From assembly GCA_910576785.1 (NCBI GenBank), contig CAJTJG010000015.1, forward strand, positions 22,370-86,369: DNA of 64,000 nt, in the 5' to 3' direction. Position 1 is the first letter of the stretch. Each line of letters starts with the position of its first letter. The stretch comes from an uncultured Duncaniella sp. (GTDB taxonomy: Bacteria > Bacteroidota > Bacteroidia > Bacteroidales > Muribaculaceae). Positions 1 to 8,432 of the stretch are shown in pieces. Both the position numbers and the translations under genes were made by a program. The notes under the pieces were generated by a model, which had not been told where the DNA came from, did not search any database, and saw only the letters and a program-made list of their open reading frames with translations.

Positions 1-1
1 C

Positions 2-1102
2 GAGGCGCTGCGTGAGGCCTTCGAGCGCTATGTGGACGACGAGGAGTTCAACCGCGAGCTCGACACCCTGTTGCGCGACTATGTAGGTCGCCCAACGCCG
101 CTCTACAAGGCCTCGCGTCTCAGCGAGCACTACGGCACCAACATCTACCTCAAGCGCGAGGACCTGTGTCACACGGGTGCCCACAAGATCAACAATGCCC
201 TTGGGCAGGTGCTCCTGGCCAAGCGCATGGGTAAGCGCCACGTCATAGCCGAGACCGGAGCCGGACAGCACGGTGTGGCCACAGCCACCGCATGTGCGCT
301 CATGGGCATGGAGTGCACGGTGTTCATGGGTGAGATGGACGTGAAGCGTCAGCACCCCAACGTGCAGCGCATGAAGATGCTCGGCGCCAAGGTGGAGGCC
401 GTGACGAGCGGCGACCGTGCCCTCAAGGACGCCGTCGACGAGGCTTTGGCCTACTGGTGTGCCCACCCCGACAGCTTCTATCTGCTCGGCAGTGCCGTTG
501 GGCCGCATCCTTATCCCGAGATGGTGGCCCGTTTCCAGTCAGTGATCAGCGAGGAGATACGCCGTCAGCTCCTGCAAGCCGAGGGTAGGGAATTGCCCGA
601 CTATGTTGTGGCATGCATAGGCGGAGGTAGCAACGCCGCCGGAGCCTTCTATCATTTTGTCGGAGAACCATCCGTAGGCCTCATAGCCGTCGAGGCGGCG
701 GGCGAGGGCATCGACACCCCGCGCACGGCAGCCACACTTCATGTGGGCACCGAGGGTATCATACATGGTTTCCGCACCATTGTCATGCAGACTCCCGCGG
801 GCGATATCGCCGAACCATACTCCATCTCGGCCGGACTTGACTATCCCGGCATAGGCCCTCTGCAGGCATATCTCGCTTCCACCGGACGCTCGGAGGTTCT
901 TGCTGTGACCGACGGCGGTGCTCTCGCAGCCGCCCGCCGTCTGGCTCGCGAGGAGGGCATCATCCCGGCTCTCGAGTCGTCTCACGCTCTGGGTGCGCTC
1001 GATGTCAGGAAATTCGCTCCTGACGATATCGTCGTGATCAACCTCTCGGGCCGTGGCGACAAAGATATGGACACATATATATCCATGATGGATCGCGGTT
1101 GA
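2..1102 (+). CDS. trpB: Tryptophan synthase beta chain (5' end cut by window)
   Basis: PLP enzyme that joins indole and L-serine to make L-tryptophan, normally with TrpA. The reading frame is open from base 2, so the true start lies upstream and only the first few dozen residues are missing. The GAHKINN segment carries the PLP-binding lysine, ETGAGQHG is the conserved substrate loop and GGGSNA the phosphate-binding loop, all typical of the TrpB1 class. The GTG at base 32 is an internal Val codon, not a start. The next gene is tnaA, which degrades tryptophan, and no other trp gene is visible downstream, so this copy may stand apart from a trp operon or be its last gene. Function is secure; genomic context upstream cannot be seen. 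Confidence 0.95.
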   Translation, partial: EALREAFERYVDDEEFNRELDTLLRDYVGRPTPLYKASRLSEHYGTNIYLKREDLCHTGAHKINNALGQVLLAKRMGKRHVIAETGAGQHGVATATACALMGMECTVFMGEMDVKRQHPNVQRMKMLGAKVEAVTSGDRALKDAVDEALAYWCAHPDSFYLLGSAVGPHPYPEMVARFQSVISEEIRRQLLQAEGRELPDYVVACIGGGSNAAGAFYHFVGEPSVGLIAVEAAGEGIDTPRTAATLHVGTEGIIHGFRTIVMQTPAGDIAEPYSISAGLDYPGIGPLQAYLASTGRSEVLAVTDGGALAAARRLAREEGIIPALESSHALGALDVRKFAPDDIVVINLSGRGDKDMDTYISMMDRG

Positions 1103-1164
1103 TATGTTCTAAAATAGTGTTTTTGAATAGGCTCCACCATCCACGATGTCTCGCCAAAAATGAC

Positions 1165-1172
1165 TATATTTG
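1165..1172 (+). promoter_or_regulatory. Probable -7 element of the tnaA promoter
   Basis: TATATTTG matches the Bacteroidetes -7 consensus TAnnTTTG. It lies 42 bases before the tnaA ATG. No convincing -33 TTG is seen at the expected 20-base distance, so strength is uncertain. Confidence 0.5.
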
Positions 1173-1214
1173 CAAAAGTTGAATCCTTAATCTATTAACC
1201 GACACTAAAATTTT

Positions 1215-2594
1215 ATGGAATTACCTTTTGCAGAGTCATGGCGCATCAAGATGGTGGAGCCTATCAGAATGAGCACACGCCGGGAGCGTGAGGAGTGGAT
1301 CAAGGCCGCTCACTACAACGTTTTCCAGCTTCCCGCCGAGCAGGTCTACATAGACCTCCTCACCGACTCGGGCACAGGTGCTATGAGCGACCGCCAGTGG
1401 GCTGCCATGATGATGGGCGACGAGAGCTATGCCGGAGCCAAATCATTCTTCCACATGCGCGACATGATCACCCGTATCACAGGGTTCCCCATCGTCATCC
1501 CCACCCATCAGGGACGTGCCGCTGAGAATGTTCTGTTCAGTGCGCTTGTCAAGGAAGGCGACATCGTGCCCGGCAACTCACATTTCGACACCACAAAGGG
1601 TCACATAGAGAGCCGCAAGGCTTTTGCCGTGGACTGTACCATCGACGAGGCCAAGGACACTCAGCTCGAGCATCCGTTCAAGGGTAATGTAGATCTCGAC
1701 AAACTCGAGAAGGTAGTTTCAGAAAATCCCGGCAAGATACCCTTCATCATCGTCACCGTCACCAACAATACCGCAGGAGGCCAGCCCGTATCCATGGCCA
1801 ATCTCCGTGGTGTGCGCGAGTTGGCCGACCGCCATGGTCTGCGTGTCATCTTCGACTCCGCACGCTTTGCCGAGAACGCCTACTTCATCAAGACACGCGA
1901 GGAGGGCTACGCCGACAAGACCATCAAGGAGATCGTGCGCGAGATGTTCGCGCTCGCCGACGGCATGACCATGTCGGCCAAGAAGGACGCCATCGTCAAC
2001 ATGGGCGGCTTCATAGCCACCCGTCACGAGGACTGGGCCGAAGGAGCCAAACGCTTCTCCATCCCCTTCGAGGGATATCTCACATACGGTGGCATGAATG
2101 GTCGCGACATGGAGGCTCTTGCCGTAGGTCTTGATGAGAACACCGAGTACGACAATCTCCGCACACGCATCCACCAGGTGGAATACCTCGCCAAGCGTCT
2201 CGACGAGTTCGGCATACCCTACCAGCGTCCTGCCGGAGGCCACGCCATATTTGTCGATGCCTCAAGAATCCTCACCAATGTCCCCAAAGAGGAGTTCCCA
2301 GCACAGACCCTCACCGTCGAGCTCTATCTCGAGGCCGGCATACGTGGATGCGAGATCGGCTATATACTCGCCGATCGCGATCCCGTCACCCGCGAGAACC
2401 GCTTCGGTGGACTCGACCTGCTCCGTCTCGCCATCCCGCGCCGCACCTATACCGACAATCATATGGATGTCGTGGCCGTGGCGCTCAAGAACGTGTTCGA
2501 CCGCCGTGGCGAGATCACACGCGGCGTGAAGATAACATGGGAGGCTCCCCTCATGCGCCACTTCACCGTGCAGCTCGCCCCTGCCGGTGAGTGA
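1215..2594 (+). CDS. tnaA: Tryptophanase (tryptophan indole-lyase)
   Basis: PLP-dependent cytoplasmic lyase that splits L-tryptophan into indole, pyruvate and ammonia. The 459-residue protein has the family size. The N-terminal ELPFAESWRIKMVEP start, the THQGRAAEN PLP-contact loop and the MSAKKD motif, whose second lysine (Lys257) is the Schiff-base residue, are all present. The close relative tyrosine phenol-lyase has Arg in the substrate-side loop equivalent to GCEIG; here that position is Ile, which favours tryptophanase. The gene has its own -7 element and directly follows trpB, so indole-making and tryptophan-making enzymes are neighbours. Indole from gut Bacteroidales is a known host and community signal; any such role here is inference. 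Confidence 0.93.
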   Translation: MELPFAESWRIKMVEPIRMSTRREREEWIKAAHYNVFQLPAEQVYIDLLTDSGTGAMSDRQWAAMMMGDESYAGAKSFFHMRDMITRITGFPIVIPTHQGRAAENVLFSALVKEGDIVPGNSHFDTTKGHIESRKAFAVDCTIDEAKDTQLEHPFKGNVDLDKLEKVVSENPGKIPFIIVTVTNNTAGGQPVSMANLRGVRELADRHGLRVIFDSARFAENAYFIKTREEGYADKTIKEIVREMFALADGMTMSAKKDAIVNMGGFIATRHEDWAEGAKRFSIPFEGYLTYGGMNGRDMEALAVGLDENTEYDNLRTRIHQVEYLAKRLDEFGIPYQRPAGGHAIFVDASRILTNVPKEEFPAQTLTVELYLEAGIRGCEIGYILADRDPVTRENRFGGLDLLRLAIPRRTYTDNHMDVVAVALKNVFDRRGEITRGVKITWEAPLMRHFTVQLAPAGE

Positions 2595-2655
2595 ATCGGG
2601 CTGTAACACAGCGTCATAACCTGAACCTGTATTATATTTATAGAAAGATACAGAA

Positions 2656-2719
2656 GGACAAAAGTGACAGAAGGTAATTGATTATTACACAGATAATTAA
2701 TATTCTGTCACTTTTGTCC
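2656..2719. repeat. Dispersed hairpin repeat, copy 1
   Basis: Perfect 17-bp arms (core GACAAAAGTGACA and its complement) around a 30-base AT-rich loop, 61 bases after the tnaA stop codon; the wider repeat unit starts 45 bases after it. Same family as 11041-11154 and 63865-63933. It could act as a terminator or mRNA-stabilising 3' hairpin. Confidence 0.75.
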
Positions 2720-2748
2720 GTTTTGTCCTGTCATATAACAAATTTGTT

Positions 2749-2791
2749 ATATTGCTCTAAGCTAATGCGTAACACGTTATAGAGACTTCTG
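2749..2791. repeat. Direct repeat, left copy
   Basis: Starts ATATTGCTCTAAGCTAATGC; matches 2982-3024 at about 38 of 43 positions. Part of the composite element at 2639-3036. Confidence 0.7.
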
Positions 2792-2981
2792 CTTTCCAAC
2801 CTGCGCAAGTATGGGAGTCCCGAAAGGACGACGTCGTGGATAACCCCGCACGACTTAGTGCGGGGGCAGAAGTACATTTACGCACAACATATACCTCAGC
2901 TCCTAAAAGCCTTCTGTTTCCTCTCTTATCGCGAAGCCCAAAAAAACTTTTGTTTCTTCTGCATACCTTCTGTTTCTTGTC

Positions 2982-3024
2982 ATATTGCTCCAAGCTAATG
3001 CGGTACGCGTTATAGGGACTTCTG
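2982..3024. repeat. Direct repeat, right copy
   Basis: Second copy of the 43-bp repeat; its 3' end runs into the right terminal inverted repeat of the composite element. Confidence 0.7.
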
Positions 3025-3069
3025 TATCTTTCTATATTTTGCCACACCTCCATCTAAAAATCCGAAGAA

Positions 3070-3103
3070 TTTGTGCATTGTATTGATTAAAGTTGTAACT
3101 TTG
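3070..3103 (+). promoter_or_regulatory. Promoter, -33 TTTG and -7 TAACTTTG
   Basis: TTTG at 3070-3073, a 22-base spacer and TAACTTTG at 3096-3103. Only five bases separate the -7 element from the ATG at 3109, so transcription should begin at or very near the start codon. Confidence 0.6.
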
Positions 3104-3108
3104 CCGAC

Positions 3109-3726
3109 ATGAATCTGAGACAAATCTTCATCACAATAATGCTTGCCGTTGCCATGCATGCCGGCTCGCAGACTCTTGACGTGGATCTGACAAGGGCGCA
3201 TTGGGAAGGCACGTTCAATGCCGGATTCAACACCGATGGTTGGCAGATGGACGCCGGAGTAGCCTACTTCCCGGTTCAGTACATAGGCGTAAGGGCCTCG
3301 CTCGGCATGTCGGCGCAGTTGCAGGATCTGGTGGATCTGATATTCGACAGCGACCCCGACAACATATGGGGTGTCAGGGAGGATAACGATATCTATGCGT
3401 CGCGTTTCAGATTCACATCATCCGTGGTGCTCCGGTCTCCCAAGATCATCAGGATGGGCAGTCCTGACGCTGGCATATACCTCTTTGCCGAACCCGGCAT
3501 AGTCCTTTCGCCCGGATCATACGGCAGCCGCCATGCCCGCATAGCATGCTGGGACATGAGATGCGGCATAAACCTGCAGTCCGACCGTTACGTGTTCTAT
3601 CTCGGCTATGGCCTCAGCAACTTCGCGCTCCTCTCAGGTTATCCCTACTCGGATGCCGAATATTATAAAAGTACTGACGACTATCTGACTCACTCAGTGT
3701 TCATCGGAGTGGCATATAAATTCTAA
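3109..3726 (+). CDS. Predicted outer-membrane beta-barrel protein
   Basis: A 205-residue protein with an N-terminal signal peptide (ITIMLAVAMHAGSQ) and then alternating hydrophobic/polar strands ending in AYKF; a terminal Phe is the usual C-terminal signal of barrel proteins inserted by BamA. I recognise no specific family. It shares a DMRCGI strand motif with the barrel protein at 19654-20196, which suggests a paralogue. It overlaps the next gene by one base (TAATG), so the two are translationally coupled and probably act together at the outer membrane. The -7 element lies five bases before the ATG. Function is unknown. Confidence 0.8.
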   Translation: MNLRQIFITIMLAVAMHAGSQTLDVDLTRAHWEGTFNAGFNTDGWQMDAGVAYFPVQYIGVRASLGMSAQLQDLVDLIFDSDPDNIWGVREDNDIYASRFRFTSSVVLRSPKIIRMGSPDAGIYLFAEPGIVLSPGSYGSRHARIACWDMRCGINLQSDRYVFYLGYGLSNFALLSGYPYSDAEYYKSTDDYLTHSVFIGVAYKF

Positions 3727-4811
3727 TGAAACCATTCATCTTCATCCTGTTACTGCTCTCGGCAGGTATAGTCCGGGGCGATGATCTTGTCATAGTCGAC
3801 GCCGCCGACGGTTCGCCCGTGATCGGTGCATCGGTGACAGGCCGTTCGGGTATCATATCGGGTATCACCGACATCAGCGGCACCGTGCGTGGCATGTCGC
3901 CGGCCGATTATCCCTACACTGTCCATAGTCTCGGATACAAGAACACCCTTGTGTCAGCCTCTGCCGACACCCTGCGCCTTGTGGCCGACACCTACTCGCT
4001 CCCCGAGGTGGTGGTGAAGCCCGGCGAACGCCCCGTGATACGCACTCTTTCCTATGTGCGTGAGTATTGTACCGGCGCCAGTGGCAGCGACACCATACAG
4101 ATGTTCTCCGAGTATATGGCCGAGACTTTCGTGATTGACGGCAAGGAAAAGGTCAAGGGCTACAAAAGCTATGATGCAAGGCCCACCGTGAAGAATGCAA
4201 GGAGAGTGGCCCGTATTGTCAAGGCCGGCACCGACAGTATCTCCACCCCGACCGACAATGAGGAGTTCCTCTCGTTCTTCGAGTGCATATCGTTCATCCC
4301 CACCGAGACCTTCACCGAAAGCGACAGCTTGCGCTCCGGACTCGTCCCGGCCGACACTGTGCACGGCAAGTACTACCCCAAGAGGATAATGCGCAGGACC
4401 GACAATCTTTTCATAGTGCAGAACGACGGTCTGGCTGACAAGAAGGGTCACAAGTGGTCACCGATGTTTTTCAAACTTCTCGGACTCACCATGGAGATGC
4501 AGACCGTGAACGCCTCGCTCGCCTATGCCGCCAACGACAAGGGCGTCTATGGCCGCGACGACTTCATCTACGGCACATATTCAAGTCATATACTTGGCAA
4601 AGGCAAGTGGATACGCAAGATGCTTTCCGTTGACAAACCCATCGGGATGGACTGCTATGTGGAGATGTATCCCGTCTCGACCACCCGTCTTACCGTCGAT
4701 GAGTACAAGGCGCAGCGCGATGACTGGACACGCATCCCATTCGAGGTAAGCCCCCTTGCCCCTCCGCTCCATAGCTCCGTGCAGCGTATGATAGACTGCC
4801 TTGGAAAGTAA
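3726..4811 (+). CDS. Secreted CarboxypepD_reg-like domain protein
   Basis: A 361-residue exported protein of unknown function. Residues 1-19 look like a signal peptide. Residues 20-90 fit a carboxypeptidase-regulatory-like beta-sandwich (VDAADGSPVIGASV ... YTVHSLGYKNTLV), the domain used at the N-terminus of many Bacteroidetes outer-membrane proteins. After a LPEVVVKPGER linker, residues 105-361 form a globular domain seen in Bacteroidetes proteins of the same plan but with no known activity. No TonB-dependent barrel follows, so this is not a SusC protein. One-base overlap with the upstream barrel gene points to a joint envelope role. Confidence 0.75.
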   Translation: MKPFIFILLLLSAGIVRGDDLVIVDAADGSPVIGASVTGRSGIISGITDISGTVRGMSPADYPYTVHSLGYKNTLVSASADTLRLVADTYSLPEVVVKPGERPVIRTLSYVREYCTGASGSDTIQMFSEYMAETFVIDGKEKVKGYKSYDARPTVKNARRVARIVKAGTDSISTPTDNEEFLSFFECISFIPTETFTESDSLRSGLVPADTVHGKYYPKRIMRRTDNLFIVQNDGLADKKGHKWSPMFFKLLGLTMEMQTVNASLAYAANDKGVYGRDDFIYGTYSSHILGKGKWIRKMLSVDKPIGMDCYVEMYPVSTTRLTVDEYKAQRDDWTRIPFEVSPLAPPLHSSVQRMIDCLGK

Positions 4812-4881
4812 AACCTGTTTCCCGGATATCTTGAACTCGTTTTTAGCCCGCTGAGCATCCTGATCTTTGCAAGATTTTTCA

Positions 4882-4889
4882 TAATTTTG
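4882..4889 (+). promoter_or_regulatory. -7 element of the chromate-type transporter operon
   Basis: TAATTTTG, a full match to TAnnTTTG, ends ten bases before the ATG at 4900. No -33 match at the ideal distance. The predicted leader is only a few bases. Confidence 0.5.
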
Positions 4890-4899
4890 CACTCTGATT

Positions 4900-5505
4900 A
4901 TGAAAAATATCTATTGGCAACTTTTTTCAACGTATTTTAAGATCGGTGCCTTCACGTTCGGAGGCGGATGGGCCATGATAACGCTCATCGAGAAAGAGAT
5001 CGTCGACAAAAAAGGCTGGATCGACAAGGAGGAGTTCCTTGACCTCCTCGCTGTGGCCCAGTCTCTGCCCGGAGTTTTTGCAGTCAATATATCGGTGGCT
5101 GTGGGCGACAAGCTCCGCGGCATGAAGGGTGCTGTGGCCGCGGCCCTCGGCACGATACTGCCTTCGTTTCTGATCATTCTCTCCATCGCGCTCTTCCTCA
5201 CCCCCGATCTCATAAAGAACAACCCTACGTTGTCGAGCATCTTCAAGGGCATACGTCCGGCTGTGGTGGCGCTCATCATCGCACCGGTCATCTCGTCGGC
5301 CAAGTCGGCGGGGATAGGGTGGAAGACATTCATGATACCTGTGGCCGTGGCCCTGCTCATATGGTCAAGGCTCCCGGTAGTGTCCAACCCCATACTCTAC
5401 ATAGTGCTTGGCGCCACCTGCGGATGGTGGTGGCTCAGACGCCACCGCGCCACACTGCGTCGTCTTGAGGAATCACAGAAAAAAGAGGAGGAGAAGAAGC
5501 TATGA
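4900..5505 (+). CDS. Chromate transporter family, first half-size subunit
   Basis: Inner-membrane protein of the CHR family (ChrA-type), 201 residues, about half the length of the fused chromate exporter. The family signature FTFGGGWAMITLIEKEIV near the N-terminus and the QSLPGVFAVNISVAVG segment are clear, and five to six hydrophobic segments follow. The C-terminus is a charged tail (KKEEEKKL). Its stop codon overlaps the start of the second half-size CHR gene (ATGA), so the pair makes the usual two-subunit short-chain transporter. Chromate export is the activity known for long-chain members; the real substrate of short-chain pairs in anaerobes is uncertain. Confidence 0.88.
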   Translation: MKNIYWQLFSTYFKIGAFTFGGGWAMITLIEKEIVDKKGWIDKEEFLDLLAVAQSLPGVFAVNISVAVGDKLRGMKGAVAAALGTILPSFLIILSIALFLTPDLIKNNPTLSSIFKGIRPAVVALIIAPVISSAKSAGIGWKTFMIPVAVALLIWSRLPVVSNPILYIVLGATCGWWWLRRHRATLRRLEESQKKEEEKKL

Positions 5506-6071
5506 TATATCTGCGTCTCATATGGTCATATCTGAAGATTGGCCTGTTCGGTTTCGGCGGTGGCTATGCCATGCTGGCACTTATAGAGAAGGAGATCGTG
5601 GGGCCCGGATGGGTGAGCGAGCAGATGTTCACCGACATTGTCGCCATCTCGCAGATGACCCCCGGTCCAATAGGCATAAATTCGGCCACCTATATAGGAT
5701 ATGTGGCCCCGGGCGAATACTCCGAGGCGCTCTCCTCGCCGGTCTACGGCATACTCGGGTCGATCCTGTGCACACTGGTGGTCATCCTGCCGTCGTTTCT
5801 GCTTGTGGCCTACACGAGCCATCTCATACACCGCCACCGCGATAGCGATGTGGTGCAGGGCATATTCATGGGCCTGCGCCCTGTTGTTGTCGGCCTCATC
5901 GCCTCGGCGGCCCTGCTGCTCATGAATGGTGCCAACTTCGGCACCGAGACCACCGATGTGCTCTGGAGCATAGCCATATGCGTGGCGGCATTCGTCATGG
6001 TCCATATCATCAAGTGGCATCCTATATTGATAATGTGTCTTGCCGGTCTTGCCGGATGGATAATATATTGA
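5502..6071 (+). CDS. Chromate transporter family, second half-size subunit
   Basis: Second short-chain CHR protein, 189 residues, with its own GLFGFGGGYAMLALIEKEIV signature and SQMTPGPIGINSATYIG motif. Hydrophobic segments fill the rest. It overlaps the first subunit gene by four bases and is expected to pair with it in the inner membrane in opposite orientation. Whether it moves chromate, sulfate or another anion cannot be told from sequence. Confidence 0.88.
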   Translation: MIYLRLIWSYLKIGLFGFGGGYAMLALIEKEIVGPGWVSEQMFTDIVAISQMTPGPIGINSATYIGYVAPGEYSEALSSPVYGILGSILCTLVVILPSFLLVAYTSHLIHRHRDSDVVQGIFMGLRPVVVGLIASAALLLMNGANFGTETTDVLWSIAICVAAFVMVHIIKWHPILIMCLAGLAGWIIY

Positions 6072-6076
6072 ATACC

Positions 6077-7381
6077 ATGACATATCAGGAAGCACTCGAC
6101 TATCTCTACGCATCAGTCCCCACGTTCCATCGCCAGGGGGCCGGTGCCTACAAGCCCGGGCTCGGCACATCCCTGCGGCTCAGCGCCATGAAGGGTGACC
6201 CGCACACCCGCTACCGCACCATCCACATAGCCGGTACCAACGGCAAGGGCTCCACGGCCCACACTCTCGCTGCCATACTCCAGTCAGCGGGACTGCGCAC
6301 CGGCCTCTACACCTCCCCCCACATATTCGACTTTGCCGAGCGCATTCGTGTCAACGGCCGGAAGATACCGCAGCAGGAGGTGGTAAACTTCGTGGAATGG
6401 TGGATCGGTGCTTCGGCCGAACATCCGGACCTTACTCCGAGCTTCTTCGAACTGACTTCCACCATGGCTTTCTGGTGGTTTGCACGCGAGAGCGTGGATG
6501 TGGCTGTCATTGAGACAGGGCTCGGCGGACGCCTCGACAGCACCAATATCATCACCCCTGAACTCAGTGTCATTACCAACATCTCGCTTGACCACACGGC
6601 ATTCCTTGGCGACACCTTGCCTCTCATCGCCGCCGAGAAGGCCGGCATCATCAAGTCCGGAGTCCCCGTGGTGATAGGGCAGACGCATCCCGACACAAAA
6701 CAGGTGTTTGTCGACGCTGCCCTCCGTGCCGCATCGCCCATAGTATTTGCCGACAGGTTGGAGTGCGTGATGACACAGGAGGGCAACATCTATCCCTCCA
6801 CGCCTTTCGGCCCGTTGCGTGGAGAGCTCCAGGGTATATGGCAGGTGGAGAATGCCTCCACCGTCGTCTCAGCCGTGTCAGCGCTGCGGCGGCTCGGGTG
6901 GGAGATATCTGACAAAGCCGTCAGCGATGGTTTTGCCGATGTCACAGGACTGACCCATCTGTTCGGCCGCTGGAGCAGGATAGGGGAGCGCCCGCTCACC
7001 ATAGCCGATACCGGACATAACATCGGCGGCTGGGAGCAGATAGTGCGTCAGATCAATGCCGTGGATGCCCCGCGCAAGTGCCTTGTGCTTGGATTTGTGG
7101 CCGACAAGGATCTCAGCCACGTGCTCCCGCTCGTGGCCGCTCTGAAGGGCGATGTGAGGCTGTGGTTCGCCACTCCGTCTGTCCCGCGCGGCATGCATGC
7201 GGTCGATCTCGCATCGCAGGCTTCATCCTACGGCCTTTCCGGCACCGTGACCGACGATGTGAACCTCGCTCTCGCCCGTGCCCGTGAGGCCGCAGGTCCG
7301 GAGGGGTTCGTGCTTGTGGGAGGAAGCAATTTTCTCATAGCCGACCTCGACCGCGGGTCTATCGATGGAGATTTTTCCTGA
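6077..7381 (+). CDS. folC: Folylpolyglutamate / dihydrofolate synthase
   Basis: Cytoplasmic ATP-dependent Mur-ligase-family enzyme that adds L-glutamate to dihydropteroate and to folates. The ATP loop GTNGKGST, the TSPHIFDFAERIRVNG segment and the ETGLGGRLDSTN motif are all typical of FolC, followed by the C-terminal glutamate-ligase domain. An upstream start would overlap the CHR gene; I chose ATG 6077 (MTYQEALDYLY), five bases after that gene's stop, which gives the family length of 434 residues. ATG 6056 (MDNILNTM) is the alternative. Close spacing suggests shared transcription with the transporter pair. Confidence 0.93.
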   Translation: MTYQEALDYLYASVPTFHRQGAGAYKPGLGTSLRLSAMKGDPHTRYRTIHIAGTNGKGSTAHTLAAILQSAGLRTGLYTSPHIFDFAERIRVNGRKIPQQEVVNFVEWWIGASAEHPDLTPSFFELTSTMAFWWFARESVDVAVIETGLGGRLDSTNIITPELSVITNISLDHTAFLGDTLPLIAAEKAGIIKSGVPVVIGQTHPDTKQVFVDAALRAASPIVFADRLECVMTQEGNIYPSTPFGPLRGELQGIWQVENASTVVSAVSALRRLGWEISDKAVSDGFADVTGLTHLFGRWSRIGERPLTIADTGHNIGGWEQIVRQINAVDAPRKCLVLGFVADKDLSHVLPLVAALKGDVRLWFATPSVPRGMHAVDLASQASSYGLSGTVTDDVNLALARAREAAGPEGFVLVGGSNFLIADLDRGSIDGDFS

Positions 7382-7405
7382 TTTGTTGTCCAAAAGGCAG
7401 AAGGC

Positions 7406-7438
7406 TTTGCCAATTATTAATTTTAATTGCTAACTTTA
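7406..7438 (+). promoter_or_regulatory. Possible promoter of dusB
   Basis: TTTG at 7406-7409, a 21-base spacer and TAACTTTA at 7431-7438 (one mismatch to TAnnTTTG). The GTG start follows four bases later, which would make the mRNA leaderless if this promoter is real. Confidence 0.4.
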
Positions 7439-7442
7439 CGTT

Positions 7443-8432
7443 GTGAAAATTGCCGATATAGAACTTGGACCGCGTCCGGTGATGCTCGCACCGATGGAGG
7501 ATGTCACCGATCGCTCTTTCCGCCTCATGTGCAGGGAGCAGGGGGCGTCGATGGTCTATACCGAATTTGTAAGTGCCGATGCCCTGATCAGGGATATCCC
7601 GGCCACAGTGCGGAAGCTCGCCATAGATCCCGGCGAGCGTCCTACCGCCATACAGATCTACGGACGTGATGTCGATCCGATGGTCGAGGCTGCGCGGATA
7701 GTCGAGCAGGCCGGCCCTGATATCATTGACATAAATTTCGGATGTCCGGTCAAGAAGGTGGCCGGCAAGGGTGCCGGTGCAGGAATGCTCAGGGATATCC
7801 CCAGAATGCTCGCCATCACCCGTGCCGTGGTTGATGCCGTGAAACTTCCTGTGACGGTGAAGACCCGCCTCGGCTGGGATCATAACTCAAAAATAATAGT
7901 GGAGCTTGCCGAGCAGTTGCAGGATTGCGGCATAGCGGCCCTCACGGTTCATGGCCGTACCCGCTCGCAGATGTACACCGGCGAGGCCGACTGGGAGATG
8001 ATAGCCCGTGTGAAGGAGAATCCGCGTCTGCGCATCCCCCTGATAGGCAATGGCGACATCACCACACCCGAAGCCGCGGCGGCCGCGTTTGACCGCTACG
8101 GAGTGGACGGTGTGATGGTGGGTCGGGCCTCCATTGGTGCGCCGTGGATATTCCATGACATCTCGCGGGCACTGGCCGGACTGCCGGATGAGCCGCTTCC
8201 CGACTCGGAGAAGTTCGGCCTGTTGCGCCGTCAGATCCGAGAGAGCGTGGACCGCATAGACGAGTACAGGGGCATCCTCCACATACGCCGCCATCTTGCC
8301 GCCTCTCCACTCTTCAAAGGCATACCGCATTTCCGTGAAACACGCATCCGCATGCTCCGGGCCACGACTCTCGATGAGCTCATGTCCATATTATCGGAAG
8401 TGGAATCTCTCTTGTCAAACCAATCATTATGA
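7443..8432 (+). CDS. dusB: tRNA-dihydrouridine synthase, DusB type
   Basis: FMN flavoenzyme that reduces specific uridines in the tRNA D-loop with NADPH. It is a TIM barrel (APMEDVTDRSFR at the first strand) and has the catalytic cysteine Cys101 in INFGCPVKKV, the KTRLGWD and VHGRTR phosphate/FMN segments, and the C-terminal helical domain; 329 residues is the family size. The start is a GTG; the N-terminal KIADIELG segment matches the conserved start of DusB, so this start is kept although a possible -7 element sits only four bases upstream. It overlaps the next gene by four bases. Confidence 0.93.
   Translation: MKIADIELGPRPVMLAPMEDVTDRSFRLMCREQGASMVYTEFVSADALIRDIPATVRKLAIDPGERPTAIQIYGRDVDPMVEAARIVEQAGPDIIDINFGCPVKKVAGKGAGAGMLRDIPRMLAITRAVVDAVKLPVTVKTRLGWDHNSKIIVELAEQLQDCGIAALTVHGRTRSQMYTGEADWEMIARVKENPRLRIPLIGNGDITTPEAAAAAFDRYGVDGVMVGRASIGAPWIFHDISRALAGLPDEPLPDSEKFGLLRRQIRESVDRIDEYRGILHIRRHLAASPLFKGIPHFRETRIRMLRATTLDELMSILSEVESLLSNQSL

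Larger units (their letters stand above)
2639..3036. mobile_element. Composite palindromic element, MITE-like
   Basis: A 398-bp intergenic element bounded by perfect 18-bp inverted repeats (2639-2656 and 3019-3036). Inside are a perfect 17-bp hairpin (2656-2672 with 2703-2719), a pair of 43-bp direct repeats (2749-2791 and 2982-3024) that match at about 38 positions, a 10-bp palindrome at 2828-2837 and an 8-bp perfect hairpin at 2844-2865. No transposase is encoded. The hairpin part recurs at about 11.04 and 63.87 kb. A non-autonomous, MITE-like element or an extragenic repeat is the likeliest reading. It fills nearly all of the 514-base gap after tnaA. Confidence 0.6.

Noticed and set aside
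2757..3053. 98-codon minus-strand ORF in the composite repeat
   Set aside because: It runs through the inverted and direct repeats, has no promoter and no protein-like composition; an accident of the element.
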